Source: Roseburia sp. (GTDB lineage: Bacteria > Bacillota > Clostridia > Lachnospirales > Lachnospiraceae). From it: DNA of 64,000 nucleotides. The stretch spans positions 124,001 to 188,000 of the forward strand of contig JAGBEG010000013.1 in NCBI GenBank assembly GCA_017937095.1. The letters are read 5' to 3'. The notes under the pieces are model-generated. The model did not search any database. It saw nothing but the letters and a program-made list of their open reading frames with translations, and was not told the origin of the DNA. Below are positions 38,401 through 46,460 of the stretch, piece after piece (position 1 is the first letter of the stretch; each line of letters opens with the position of its first letter). A program made the position numbers and the translations under genes.

Positions 38401-41400
38401 AATTCGCCGCATCCGCCGGAACAGGCGTAAGCACCAGTCTTGTCCTCTCTCTGAAATAAGCGGCAAAATCTTTCGTCTCCTCCCGAAGCTGCTTCGCGAG
38501 CCGCTCCAGCGTACCAAGACTCACCGTTTCATCCAGATGATCTGCAATCCATTCCTCCGCAATTTTGACAATCTGTCCGAATCCCGTTTCCCCCTGCCCT
38601 ACAAGAAGCAAAAATGCGGCACATGGCTCTAAGGACGGCTGAAGTACCGTGTAAAGCGGCAGCACCCGCACTGCAATATCCGCTTTTTCACCTCCGTTCG
38701 GCGGCTCCCGCTTTCCCTTAAACGCTTCCTTTTGTCCCGCGTCTCCCACCAAAGCACGCATGATCTGCGGCCGATAACCTCCTATGTACCCGATTCCCCT
38801 GCCGCTCCTTATTCCTCTGCCGCCTCTTATTCGTCCCGTTATTCCATCCGCCAGTTCCCACGGTGTTTTCTGCGCCTCCCCGATCGAGAAATCCATGTGC
38901 ATAGAGAAATGAAAGGAAAACGAAATTTTTACAAAGAGAATCTTAATGGAAGCGCCCACTTTCAAATCCAGATCCACCGCGAACAGCATCGGCTGATACG
39001 ACTCAAACACCACGGACGCATACGCCCTGACTTCGGCGTTGGCAGAAACCGAAAGAATCCCAAAATCCACCGACAGAAACAGCCGTCCGTAAATTCCCGC
39101 CACCGCCTTCGCCGCGTAATAGAAATCCTTTTTCTGCCTGGTATCCGATGGCGTGTACACCGCAAAAATTCCCTCAAATATCGCGAAAAATTTCAGAGAC
39201 ACCGCGCCTTTTGCCACCGCAAAGTCAAAGTTCCTGCCAATCCCAAGCGACAGTCCGACACCGATTGCAATCACAGGCGCAAATCTGCCGTTTCTGATTT
39301 CGGGCACCTGCGTGCAGGTCTCCTGACTTAAAATGCCAAAAGAAACACCGCCCCTGCCGGTATAATAGCCTGCTTCTACCGCAAAGCTGCTGCTAAAATC
39401 CTGCCCCTTGGGGAAGCCTAAATCCAGATAGAAATTGCCGTTTGTATACAATTCCAGATAGAACCTTCCAAGCGTGATCTGCAGCGCGCCGAAGTTCAAC
39501 ACCCGAAACCGCTCGGGGACTGTCAGTTCTGCGGAAAACATCCCGATATCATCCGTAATCTTCCGATAAAGAAGCTCTAATTCCAGCCCGGCAAGCTGCG
39601 AGAGCGCGTTGTCCTCCCCCTTTTTCACAGTAATCCGTATTCCGTATAAAGAGGGATCGTTTAGCACCAATTGCAGTCTGAGCATTCCACGGTAAGTCAT
39701 ATCCGCCCCGAACAGCCAGTTCACCCCTTCCGCATAGGAAAGCACCGGACGTTCCCCCGCCCCGATCGGTCTGATTGCCCCTTTTAATGCTTCCACCGCG
39801 TCTGTAATGTTCTGCGCCGCAAGCAGCTCCTCCGTTCCAAAATGCTGTCCCATCCCCAGATAGTCAAGCTGTATGATTTTTCCGTCCGTTCCGCCGATAT
39901 CGGGTGGAGCATCGTCGATCGCATCCCATGCCAGCGGTGCTTCTTCCGTATATTCCTGCCCCAGAACGGAACCGGTCAGAGCAAATTCTACTTTTGCAGT
40001 TTCTTTTCTGCTGTAGCGGATGCCGATCTGCCTGATTTCCACCAGACCAAACAGATTCAGCTCCGCCGCATACAGCATCGTCACGGTCCGCTCCTGCATA
40101 TCAAATTCCAGAGAGAAATCGTCAAGACGGATGCGCTCAAGAATATCCCACGGCGCGGACAGTTTAAAATCCGCATTCGGATTTACCATATGTACAAATC
40201 CGCTGACCAGTCCGTAAAGCGTCATCCCTTTGAGTCCCAGAATGAGCAGCTCATGCTCCCCCCGTTTTTCATAGCGCGCCTCCAGATAAGCGTTTTCATA
40301 CCAGATCAAAAAACGATAGCCTGCTTCCTGCACCAGCTCATAACATACCCTGATTCCAAATGCATTCAGCTTAAAGCCTGCCGTCAGCGTTCCGGTCACC
40401 TCTCCCGTGACCGCCTTTGTCAGATTCACACTGCCGAAAAGCACCAGATTCACGCCGAGGAGCTTCGTGTTCCACGGCTGCTCTAACGCCGCCCGTATCG
40501 TAAACGGTCCCCTGTCATTGCTGTAGAACTCCGCTGCAAAGTCCGTAAGCTTCAGGTCGAACAACGGCTCATCCCGCAGCGCATCCATCCGGAACAGTTC
40601 CGAGAGCACTGCGGCGATACTTACCTCTCCCGCAACCAGCTCCGCCTTAAAGTGCCAACCGCTTTCTGCTGCACAGTCATAGTCAAATTGCAGCCCCAGT
40701 GTAAACGGACTTGCTCCCCCGATCTTCAGCTCCCCCGCCAGCATCAGCGCCAGCGCATCCGGCTCATAAGAAAACTCCCCGGAAATCTCTGTTATTATGA
40801 TCGGAAGTCCCAGAATAGAAAAGGAAAGCAGTTCGCCGCTTCCTACTACGAACTGCAGCCAAAAAGCTCTGCCCGGTACAGAAACTGTATAGCTTATATC
40901 TGCGACCGTCAGCTTCCCCACATCGGCTGACGGAATTCCATAGGTCGTCAGAACATCGCTTAACGTGGCAGCTTCCTGTCCTCTCTCCTGTTCCGCCAGC
41001 AACGCCCCGCTTATGACAAGCGCCGGAACATCGCACCACATGTCAAGCCGCAGCTTAAAATCTGACTTTACCGGTATGCAAAATGTCCCGAATACACCGC
41101 AGGCACAAGTAACCCTCTCCTTTGTCCACGCATTTCCTCCCGGAACGCAAAAGTACAGAGAAATGCCGATTTCCTCCGCTGTAAAATAAGGAACGGCAGG
41201 CTTCCAGTCCTCCGGGACGGTCAGCCGTATCCCGATTCCCTGCAGCAGATGCGCTGGCGAAAGAATAAACCTTAGCCCGCCCAGCGCCAGAAAATCAAAT
41301 CCTCTGATTCCCTCCGGCAGCGCAATGGTATCTGTAATCTGCGGCACTCCCACAAGGCTCCCGATAAATTCCGCCACGCTTCCTACATGCAGGACCGGTA

Positions 41401-41938
41401 AAAAATCAACGGAAAACTCCCATGCATTGCCGCGGAAAAGTCTGTGTCTTACATCCGTCTTTCCAATCACCTCAAGCTTCACGCAGCAGACCAGTTCCGC
41501 AAATGCCTCGCTGCGCTGTGTTTCCTCTCCCTGTCCCTGCCAGCTTCCTTTCAGATAAAGCGACATCTCGTTTTGTCCCGAAAACGGAAGAGGGGCAGTT
41601 ATTTCAAAATCGATGCGATATCCCCGTTCCATCGCGGCGCAGAATGCATTTCCATAAAAGCCGGAGATTCCTCTCACATATGCCCGGTAGCTTTCCCACC
41701 CTTCCGGGAGCATGAGCGCTCCCGTCACGCGATAGCGGTTCTCTTCCTTCTGCTCCTTTTCTATCACGGTCTCTGTGAAAGAAACAGCACCGATCAGCCG
41801 TTCATTTTCTTCTTGTCTTCCCGTCGCAGAATCAATCGTTACGGCTTTTCCGAACAATTCTTCCAATGTGTACCCGGTCAGTCTTCCCGAATTATGCCTG
41901 CCCTCTTTTTCCATCCGAACCAGATACGGTTCCGCCAT
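32417..41938 (-). CDS. Giant 3173-residue protein with beta-rich N-terminus and LysM-like segments
   Basis: Last gene of the 18-kb operon; I do not recognise the family with certainty. Residues 1-1030 consist of repeated amphipathic beta segments (for example LLGVNLVLFGSVNLTKAV, GILSVSANAEVRAYASVVF), suggesting a very long beta-sheet or solenoid. This resembles large DUF6603-type proteins, but that is a guess. A glycine/arginine-rich linker follows near 1050. Between about 1330 and 2420 several stretches resemble LysM repeats, the clearest near 2280-2315 (SLRSLCEVYGITPQQFYDAN). The C-terminal 650 residues are mixed. There is no signal peptide, membrane helix or LPXTG anchor. AGAAGG precedes the ATG, 3 nt after the metallo-hydrolase stop. 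A structural or scaffold role seems more likely than enzymatic. Confidence 0.75.
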   Translation of the reverse strand: MAEPYLVRMEKEGRHNSGRLTGYTLEELFGKAVTIDSATGRQEENERLIGAVSFTETVIEKEQKEENRYRVTGALMLPEGWESYRAYVRGISGFYGNAFCAAMERGYRIDFEITAPLPFSGQNEMSLYLKGSWQGQGEETQRSEAFAELVCCVKLEVIGKTDVRHRLFRGNAWEFSVDFLPVLHVGSVAEFIGSLVGVPQITDTIALPEGIRGFDFLALGGLRFILSPAHLLQGIGIRLTVPEDWKPAVPYFTAEEIGISLYFCVPGGNAWTKERVTCACGVFGTFCIPVKSDFKLRLDMWCDVPALVISGALLAEQERGQEAATLSDVLTTYGIPSADVGKLTVADISYTVSVPGRAFWLQFVVGSGELLSFSILGLPIIITEISGEFSYEPDALALMLAGELKIGGASPFTLGLQFDYDCAAESGWHFKAELVAGEVSIAAVLSELFRMDALRDEPLFDLKLTDFAAEFYSNDRGPFTIRAALEQPWNTKLLGVNLVLFGSVNLTKAVTGEVTGTLTAGFKLNAFGIRVCYELVQEAGYRFLIWYENAYLEARYEKRGEHELLILGLKGMTLYGLVSGFVHMVNPNADFKLSAPWDILERIRLDDFSLEFDMQERTVTMLYAAELNLFGLVEIRQIGIRYSRKETAKVEFALTGSVLGQEYTEEAPLAWDAIDDAPPDIGGTDGKIIQLDYLGMGQHFGTEELLAAQNITDAVEALKGAIRPIGAGERPVLSYAEGVNWLFGADMTYRGMLRLQLVLNDPSLYGIRITVKKGEDNALSQLAGLELELLYRKITDDIGMFSAELTVPERFRVLNFGALQITLGRFYLELYTNGNFYLDLGFPKGQDFSSSFAVEAGYYTGRGGVSFGILSQETCTQVPEIRNGRFAPVIAIGVGLSLGIGRNFDFAVAKGAVSLKFFAIFEGIFAVYTPSDTRQKKDFYYAAKAVAGIYGRLFLSVDFGILSVSANAEVRAYASVVFESYQPMLFAVDLDLKVGASIKILFVKISFSFHFSMHMDFSIGEAQKTPWELADGITGRIRGGRGIRSGRGIGYIGGYRPQIMRALVGDAGQKEAFKGKREPPNGGEKADIAVRVLPLYTVLQPSLEPCAAFLLLVGQGETGFGQIVKIAEEWIADHLDETVSLGTLERLAKQLREETKDFAAYFRERTRLVLTPVPADAANCAEEDGVFFPAVPGLIFRWLTYGEEGEIIEDTSVSFADAPMVDGAYMEMLKAYFARLNPAPETASKMQAKAESGTVGASAGGCGRYGRNERVALAEVLFEDYLAVILQAVTKEAQEQIRAVRLHTGGKTLRELAGSFRDVRVLFRKRHGETWESAADALGMPADALRYKNSMHREMEETADGAERWLSVGVTPHSILLDNPGWLFLTDTITVDGKECATAGRSVEQVMRQNRISLDALVQAIQDARAVLAEDVIVVRNVPVLEREEVCRILHSQETIRQAAGMVSRFFLQGLRLPCPSTAIIIGRNSSLFSRKENWAGLYEILGQQKKLCYEKEAAQDFLRHRLAVTAAAGYEDWIETGGGCELTISNEEINSRVPSALFAPVFKQPLREIAPYVLERRQHPFEEYRLYLAEDKRKSILIFTEEFMTIADGHFSDYTWKVDSMLSGFGRAMGQNVTGQEREGSFGLLLALTLQRTEEKLPIYELAVAEQGSGRALDAICEKAVRIDLLYEPSAVEGMESGLYRLPLTQEKTRLVRTNLSGETKSSPDALLNKEAIFVASMSEPTAFLMLLQQLSVKNCSGYYICLEGEGILKSSLFSSSGAGKLWLLVTAETAGDGCNCVIDAQEIWQNEYAWLEVKEEKAGEHPGEYAVKSVLNPGSAGFAATLAQPENPDEDKRDAVRNLYSIINYRMHGEGYEDCETGMPLLPKEPEDHAKVWEYSQSVPLDRFLLSGSGNPYDNVGRTASIDLEFRDVLGNAVCETMQSFRLEITPRYNDALLAIHQSGAVSVSYMVREGQLVLAIEPSLQGAMETKKRSEVLSALKKSMDQIQAAGTELCLESTLLKEVISLPREDILAMYQKIQGWLLWVDALSAAMCVSETLADAVTDYTLTPEELLGENLDAELSQVFGEQELAVPVMKSFYSGASLAALLPGEGWEKNKNVILREGTDVIISGEAGRSYTVPADARTFALAADAIGCQAASLVEDNREKRGILLEHYEFTFQGYEVEVGSEDGVTASLNDVCAAFQQFFSVNVTPMELVAEERTGILAEGAVLSYRRLTALSGETLLKNHLGCPAEKLWHYNKETKDLLVSGTAVWCSTKTVPAKEAGSLRSLCEVYGITPQQFYDANKNMKLAQPQQLSIPFRIAFPGTAYASSFTLEENGGAGYRMAWVCNNYNCKNSLWFYRRMNDIIIEGTQIKTEAGTVMVSRFDTLESVGRKLKELGIDSEEVLMDAPIVRGGITLPLLPEGIQYGEKLDMGWLRTENDILTKLDTKLHLYRASEGVPDPPEEIYHAWTPVLPGSGGGQTSVEEFAQRLEETLTFAYVLQGEAEWGTKNGLYLWIAKGEGGKGIANIGAGPSCYYDKTIKTPAFYALAPIATKTVSRENVAVAPLAADGTLGEEAPQSFAGIDTERWAVGFLQDIEDMLCPKMVEKTFRYDCGALMEELLAQKQLLAEKIPMRLCHVLKPLEDADGAGMDEAREAVLEQLGASLTRAYGKHVLLQYPGTVEMEEQADYNYRIAGSIAVNGFTESVNFKAGKLELANQGAYLHIFAEAERFKNAFFLLETAEYHVRELERLPSFGSETDGQPEWFSLARPVDGKRAGGNMHLDLSCGLPVPVPLRFYPAQPVLKDQRITTKQPEEGKNISELLRYDYHVTLSHEMTGQDMMYVTVVFNQKPELYQKNTDKDVFDCLAQYSVARGGLLSLLHGDGEEFAKAYGTFVQLVCETAAHWEMFEETAVRKELEEKTYGCHFRTWSAGDEFQIELFTGEEKLPVIHYVLPDGTEQKMEAERTEKGGRYRLFCAGEEKTASEITLRLTLEELDIFTYQSVYAKSYVVRNEDLSDTMHPVNERFLYRTEETAFAHSLHALVSSEKEVTVAVPEEYRKECGFQERAIRYLFENVLSMGRQKVQLACQVSYGYRFGKTTTACVELPVCLQPRTGYSDEWCGGLVERLVRWERQHKPPVRGRYLRIEVTVFSTELKEEGIPVVRLGGIRVG

Positions 41939-41941
41939 ATG

Positions 41942-43090
41942 CTACCTTCTTTCCGCCAGTCCCGGCTTCGCAACGGCACGCCATGGTCTGCTTTGCTCCT
42001 GCACATTATGTTCCGCAAGATTGTAAGGTGTTCCGGCGTGCTTTTCGATTGATGCGGTACTCTCTTCCATTCCCTTCGCACTCATCTCATAAATATAATG
42101 CTCGTATGCCCCCTTTATGGCGCCCCCTATATATTGAATTTCCGGTACAAATGTTGTATACAGGCTCTTCGCTGTCTTTTTTATGCCATATTTCCTGTCG
42201 TCCCTCCCGTCTGTGGTGTTGTAATAACAGGAATGCGCCTCGCATTTGCTCCTGATCTTACTTTCTGCAATTTCCATAAAGGTCTTATGCGGATGACCAT
42301 AGCCGTTGTTTTCCCCGGCGCTCACAACCATCTCCCTCACTTGCAGCTTCGCAAGGAAAGCGTCCAATGAATTGCGGTCGCAGGTGATAATCGAACCGTG
42401 ATGCGGCGCCGACATATAGTCAATCTCATACCCCTTCGGCAGTGTCAAACCGGAAATCAGATTCATGGTCTGCGTTGTCGGATCTCCCGGAAACAGAAAA
42501 CGGTAAATGGGCTTCCCCGGAAAGCGAAGCTCTAATTGTATGACTGCGGAAACCGTATTATTGCTGTCTCCTCCCCGTGCATTTGCGTACAGATAGGTCA
42601 GGCACACTTCATCCGAAGCATACAAATGCCACAAAAGCGTTCCATCCTCACCATAGGCGCTCCCATCCGGCAAAGTGCAGACATTATCCGCTTCTGTAAC
42701 AGCCTTTATCGCATCCCGGCATTCTATATAAGAACGCCGGGGTCTGCAATACCACTCATCAAATTTCCAGTACTCTCCGACAGAAACCGTACCCTTGCTC
42801 TGTTGTTTGAGTATTTCCTTTATGATCGAATGATGATCCTTATCCTGATGGGAGAGAACCACAAGGTCGATATGTCTGTGCTCGCTGCTCTTTCCCATTG
42901 CCATGGCACGTTTTTTCATTGCCAGAAAAATCCTCCAGATGCAGTCTCTGACATGCGGATATTGCGCTCCGTCTCCTCCGCAGTCCACCAGCATGAGCTG
43001 TTCCATTTTCCCGTTCGCATCATAGACTTCAATCAGATTGCTCATCCCCTGCCCGACTGCAAGCATGGTCACCTTCACCTTTGCCGCCAT
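41942..43090 (-). CDS. ComEC-like metallo-beta-lactamase-fold hydrolase
   Basis: A 382-residue cytoplasmic protein with a metallo-beta-lactamase fold of the ComEC/Rec2 type: MLAVGQGMSNLIEV, LMLVDCGGDG, the zinc site VVLSHQDKDHHS (HxDxDH variant) and SAPHHGS with a later C-terminal domain. Stand-alone relatives can hydrolyse nucleic acid or nucleotide phosphodiesters, but the substrate here is unknown. It lacks membrane segments. The ATG at 43090 follows AAGGAGGAG by 4-5 nt and is preferred over the open frame reaching 43189. It overlaps the upstream gene by 62 nt. It is the only clear enzyme in the giant operon. Confidence 0.82.
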   Translation of the reverse strand: MAAKVKVTMLAVGQGMSNLIEVYDANGKMEQLMLVDCGGDGAQYPHVRDCIWRIFLAMKKRAMAMGKSSEHRHIDLVVLSHQDKDHHSIIKEILKQQSKGTVSVGEYWKFDEWYCRPRRSYIECRDAIKAVTEADNVCTLPDGSAYGEDGTLLWHLYASDEVCLTYLYANARGGDSNNTVSAVIQLELRFPGKPIYRFLFPGDPTTQTMNLISGLTLPKGYEIDYMSAPHHGSIITCDRNSLDAFLAKLQVREMVVSAGENNGYGHPHKTFMEIAESKIRSKCEAHSCYYNTTDGRDDRKYGIKKTAKSLYTTFVPEIQYIGGAIKGAYEHYIYEMSAKGMEESTASIEKHAGTPYNLAEHNVQEQSRPWRAVAKPGLAERR

Positions 43091-46000
43091 CGTTCTCCTC
43101 CTTCTGATACGCTGCATACCAGCCAAGACCGCTGCCATTTTCCCCGAACAGGTAAATGTTATTTTTTCCCGGCGGAAACGACATGCCAAGCGCGCTGAGT
43201 GTGAAATTCCGAAAACAAAGCTGGTAATCCGTTTTCTCCTCCGTGTAATATACCAGCATCTCCACCGATTTGAAATCCAGCTTCAATATGCCCTGAAGAT
43301 TCAGCGTGACGCCGTCCGCCCCAAGCCCCGGCAGCATAATTCCTACAAATACCGGAGGATTCTTTTGTGCTTCCCCAGGCATTCCCCACGCATATAAAAG
43401 CTTTAATTCCAATACCTCCACCGCTGCATTTGCCCCGGGCGATCCAAGCGGAACCGTATAGAAAAGCCCGTACCACTGCGACTTTATCTCTCCCTGCTCC
43501 ACAGGACACGTCATGCTGCGATATCCCAAGGTTTTCGGCGTTCCTTCGGACAGATTGTATCGCAGCAACGCCTGCGGATGGGCGGGCAGACACGCCGGAA
43601 GCGAACTGCGGCGCGGAACGCTCTGTGCCTCATCCAGCGTCAGCGTTTCGTACCTTACTGCAAAATGCTTTTCTTTCGCGCCCGCCAGTTCCATGGACAT
43701 ATCAACCATAAGACCATCGAACGCCAGATATCCGTCCTCCCCTGTATCGGGATCGCTTCCATACGCCGGAATATCGCAGGCTGCATCCCGCAGAAAACGC
43801 AGCTTCCCGGTCAGCCCAAAGCTTCCGGTCAACATTCCATCCGTCTCCCATGCTTTCATCCGCACTGCACTGACCTCAACGGTTTCTGGCATACTCCCCT
43901 TTAATGCAAAAACCGTATTTTGCCGCAGGGCAAACACATACTGCCCCACACCGCCGCTGTTCTGGTAGCTTCCGTCCAGCACAAGACAATTTCCCGCCTC
44001 TCCTGTCACCGCCTGCGCTTTGGTGTCAAATAACCGGTTGATCAGCACCTCCGCCTCCGCCGCAAACTGTACGATTGCAGAGTTGCGTATTTCTAACAGA
44101 ACACGTTTTGTAAGGAAATCGTAGTCCTTGCCGTCTATATCCTCGTTCACAAGCGCCCCGTTATCCTGATAATCTACCATACCAAAATAGCTCGAGCGCT
44201 TCATGACAAGACTGCCATCCTTTACGATAATGTCGTTTGCATGTATTCCCATGTGATGCGCATAAAGCGCTTCCCCGTCAAGCCCCGCAAGAAGCAGCTT
44301 CAGTTCCTCCGGCATCCGATCCGCCAGAAGCGGGCAATTTAAAACCAGGACTCCGGAAAATGCCGGGTCATGTATGATTTCATGGAAGTTCCGGTAATCG
44401 GCAAGCACATTTCCGTCCCTGTCGTATGCACGCGCCGCCGCACTTTGATAAATCTTTGCGATATCTCCTGCCAGTCTCTGCTCCTTAAAGTCAGTCTCCT
44501 CCATCAGTTTATCGATAGTTTTGTCTTTTGCATACTTAAATATAATCGCCGTATTACTTTTGTCTTCCCTGCCGCCGCGCAAGTGCTCCGCGTCCACAAG
44601 AAACCGCCAGTCTCCGACTGCAAAATCAAGCTTCCAATGCTGCACCTCCGCCGAAACCGCCGCGAAATCCGCCATCGGCAGAAAGAGCCGGCTGTCATGA
44701 AATTCCATCTGCAGCCGCTTTGACATTCCGGCAAATCCAGAATCCGGCTCTTCTTTATCGTGATTAGCTGCAAGCCCGATCCAGTTCCATGTATTTCCCA
44801 AAACACCCACCAGCCACCCCTGCGGCGTCATGGCAATCCGCTCTGTATTTTCTGCATTTTCAATGACGTTTGCCGCATCTAAAAGCAGACGCGTGCGCGT
44901 CGGCAGGATTCCCGCAAGCTCCATCCCCAAAAGCAGCTCTTCCTCCGTCGTCTCCTCCGATAACTGTTTTACCGGGAGCACCGGCACAGCCGTTTCTCCC
45001 GCAAGCTGCGCCACGGGCAGTTCCAGATACGCTAACAGCTCCGAAGTCCTCTCCTGTATTGTATACAATGCCGTCTGCGCCGCACTGGAATAATAGCTTA
45101 CCGCCTCCTCTGACGTGCCAAAAGAAATCCACGCGGTCGTGGCGATTTCTCCGAGTCCTTCTGCTTTCCCGTCAAGCGCACAATACGCAGGCTTTCCCGG
45201 ATGAAAGCAGATTGGAAGAAGCCCTGCTGCGCCGCACCGGAGGTACTCTGTTCCCATCCTGCCGCAAAGAATCGCATCCTCCGATATTTCGCCGCAGAGA
45301 GCCGGAGCTGCCTCCCTCACTTCGCCGCAGAGAGCCGGAGCTGCCTCCCTCACTTCGCCGCCGAAAGCCGGGGCTGCCCCCCGCTCTTCGCCGCAGGCTG
45401 TGGGGATGTCCGCTTCTATCCGAAGATCGAACCTCCCCGTATAAGTCAGATAATATTCAGATGCCGCTCCCAGCTTACCGCCCTCCGTCGTAAACCAGCG
45501 GATTCCTTTTGCAAACACAAGCCCCGGGCGCTCCTCTTCTCCGGTTTTTGCATCCGCTCCGCCAGTCGAAAACCGCATCCTTGCATAGACCCTGCGTCCA
45601 TAAAGCGTCGGTATATCACAGGGAATTTCAAAAGAAACACTTTCGTCAAAGAAAAACTGCATTCCCTCCTCCGGCTCTTTTGCAAAATCCAGCCGTCCCC
45701 GCAGACGCATATCCTGTCCGGGACGAAACAGCGCTGCCGTCGCCCGGTACGGCTGTCCGCCTTGCATTGAATCATACCGGATTCCCGCATCGATCCGCGC
45801 AAAGATATCCGGCTCCCCGGGAAGCAGGAAATCCACCTCCCAGACACCCGCATCCTCTCCGGTAAGCCAGAGTTCCGGCTTTCCTTCTCCATAGAGCGTA
45901 ATCCCCGGCGTCCGCAGCCAATGCTTTTTTCCCGCTGTCTCTAACCGGACCGCCGTCTCACCGGACGCCTCTTTTTCCCGCTGCGCTCTTTCAGACGCCG

Positions 46001-46460
46001 TCAAAGCGTTCTCCTTCTCCGCTGTGAAGTCGTCCAGCACCATCCGGCTGCCGCCCGGCAAAAAGAGCGCGTAGCGCTGCCAGTCAAATTCTCTTCCCGT
46101 CAAAAGTCTGTGCGCGTCTCCGCTGCCGCTCTCCCGCAAAAGAAGCTGATACTTCCACTGCCGCATCGGAATGTTCGGATTACAGATCCATCCGAAAAGA
46201 ATATTCCCCCCGCAGGATTTCAAAAGCCATACGGCGGAAATCAGAAATTCTGAAGCCGCATCGGGCTTTAACGCTTCGCCCAAAAACAGGTAGCTGCCCG
46301 TTTCCATTTCCCATGTCTGCGCAGCCGTCTGCACATCCGCCGCCTGCTGCCCCGCAGTGCAAAAAACGGTTCTGCCGCACTGATAGCCCGTGAGCCCTCC
46401 GGCTGTTCCGATCTTCGTAAACTGCGCTGTGTTTTCATTTTCCTGCCACCGCTCTCTCAT
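43029..46460 (-). CDS. 1143-residue protein of unknown function
   Basis: Third gene of the giant operon. It is beta-rich, without signal peptide, membrane helices or recognisable catalytic motif. The central region has many Trp/Phe/Gly-containing strands (WVGVLGNTWNWIGLAAN-like). The C-terminal 250 residues (VRYETLTLDEAQSVP, LNLQGILKLDFKSVEMLVYY) resemble strands in the neighbouring 3173-residue protein, suggesting shared architecture. A tandem 11-residue repeat (GEVREAAPALC) occurs near residues 357-392. GGGAG lies 5 nt before the ATG at 46460, which overlaps the preceding stop as ATGA. It is co-translated with its neighbours and is probably a partner of the giant protein. Confidence 0.7.
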   Translation of the reverse strand: MRERWQENENTAQFTKIGTAGGLTGYQCGRTVFCTAGQQAADVQTAAQTWEMETGSYLFLGEALKPDAASEFLISAVWLLKSCGGNILFGWICNPNIPMRQWKYQLLLRESGSGDAHRLLTGREFDWQRYALFLPGGSRMVLDDFTAEKENALTASERAQREKEASGETAVRLETAGKKHWLRTPGITLYGEGKPELWLTGEDAGVWEVDFLLPGEPDIFARIDAGIRYDSMQGGQPYRATAALFRPGQDMRLRGRLDFAKEPEEGMQFFFDESVSFEIPCDIPTLYGRRVYARMRFSTGGADAKTGEEERPGLVFAKGIRWFTTEGGKLGAASEYYLTYTGRFDLRIEADIPTACGEERGAAPAFGGEVREAAPALCGEVREAAPALCGEISEDAILCGRMGTEYLRCGAAGLLPICFHPGKPAYCALDGKAEGLGEIATTAWISFGTSEEAVSYYSSAAQTALYTIQERTSELLAYLELPVAQLAGETAVPVLPVKQLSEETTEEELLLGMELAGILPTRTRLLLDAANVIENAENTERIAMTPQGWLVGVLGNTWNWIGLAANHDKEEPDSGFAGMSKRLQMEFHDSRLFLPMADFAAVSAEVQHWKLDFAVGDWRFLVDAEHLRGGREDKSNTAIIFKYAKDKTIDKLMEETDFKEQRLAGDIAKIYQSAAARAYDRDGNVLADYRNFHEIIHDPAFSGVLVLNCPLLADRMPEELKLLLAGLDGEALYAHHMGIHANDIIVKDGSLVMKRSSYFGMVDYQDNGALVNEDIDGKDYDFLTKRVLLEIRNSAIVQFAAEAEVLINRLFDTKAQAVTGEAGNCLVLDGSYQNSGGVGQYVFALRQNTVFALKGSMPETVEVSAVRMKAWETDGMLTGSFGLTGKLRFLRDAACDIPAYGSDPDTGEDGYLAFDGLMVDMSMELAGAKEKHFAVRYETLTLDEAQSVPRRSSLPACLPAHPQALLRYNLSEGTPKTLGYRSMTCPVEQGEIKSQWYGLFYTVPLGSPGANAAVEVLELKLLYAWGMPGEAQKNPPVFVGIMLPGLGADGVTLNLQGILKLDFKSVEMLVYYTEEKTDYQLCFRNFTLSALGMSFPPGKNNIYLFGENGSGLGWYAAYQKEENDGGKGEGDHACSRAGDEQSD
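45288..45386. repeat. 33-bp in-frame tandem repeat
   Basis: Two identical 33-bp units (45288-45320 and 45321-45353) and a diverged third (45354-45386). They encode repeats of an 11-residue Ala/Glu-rich unit in the 1143-residue protein. The copy number could vary between strains. Confidence 0.75.

Noticed and set aside
32417-41938. Non-ribosomal peptide or polyketide synthase
   Set aside because: Size alone suggested it. None of the adenylation, condensation, ketosynthase or carrier-protein motifs occurs.
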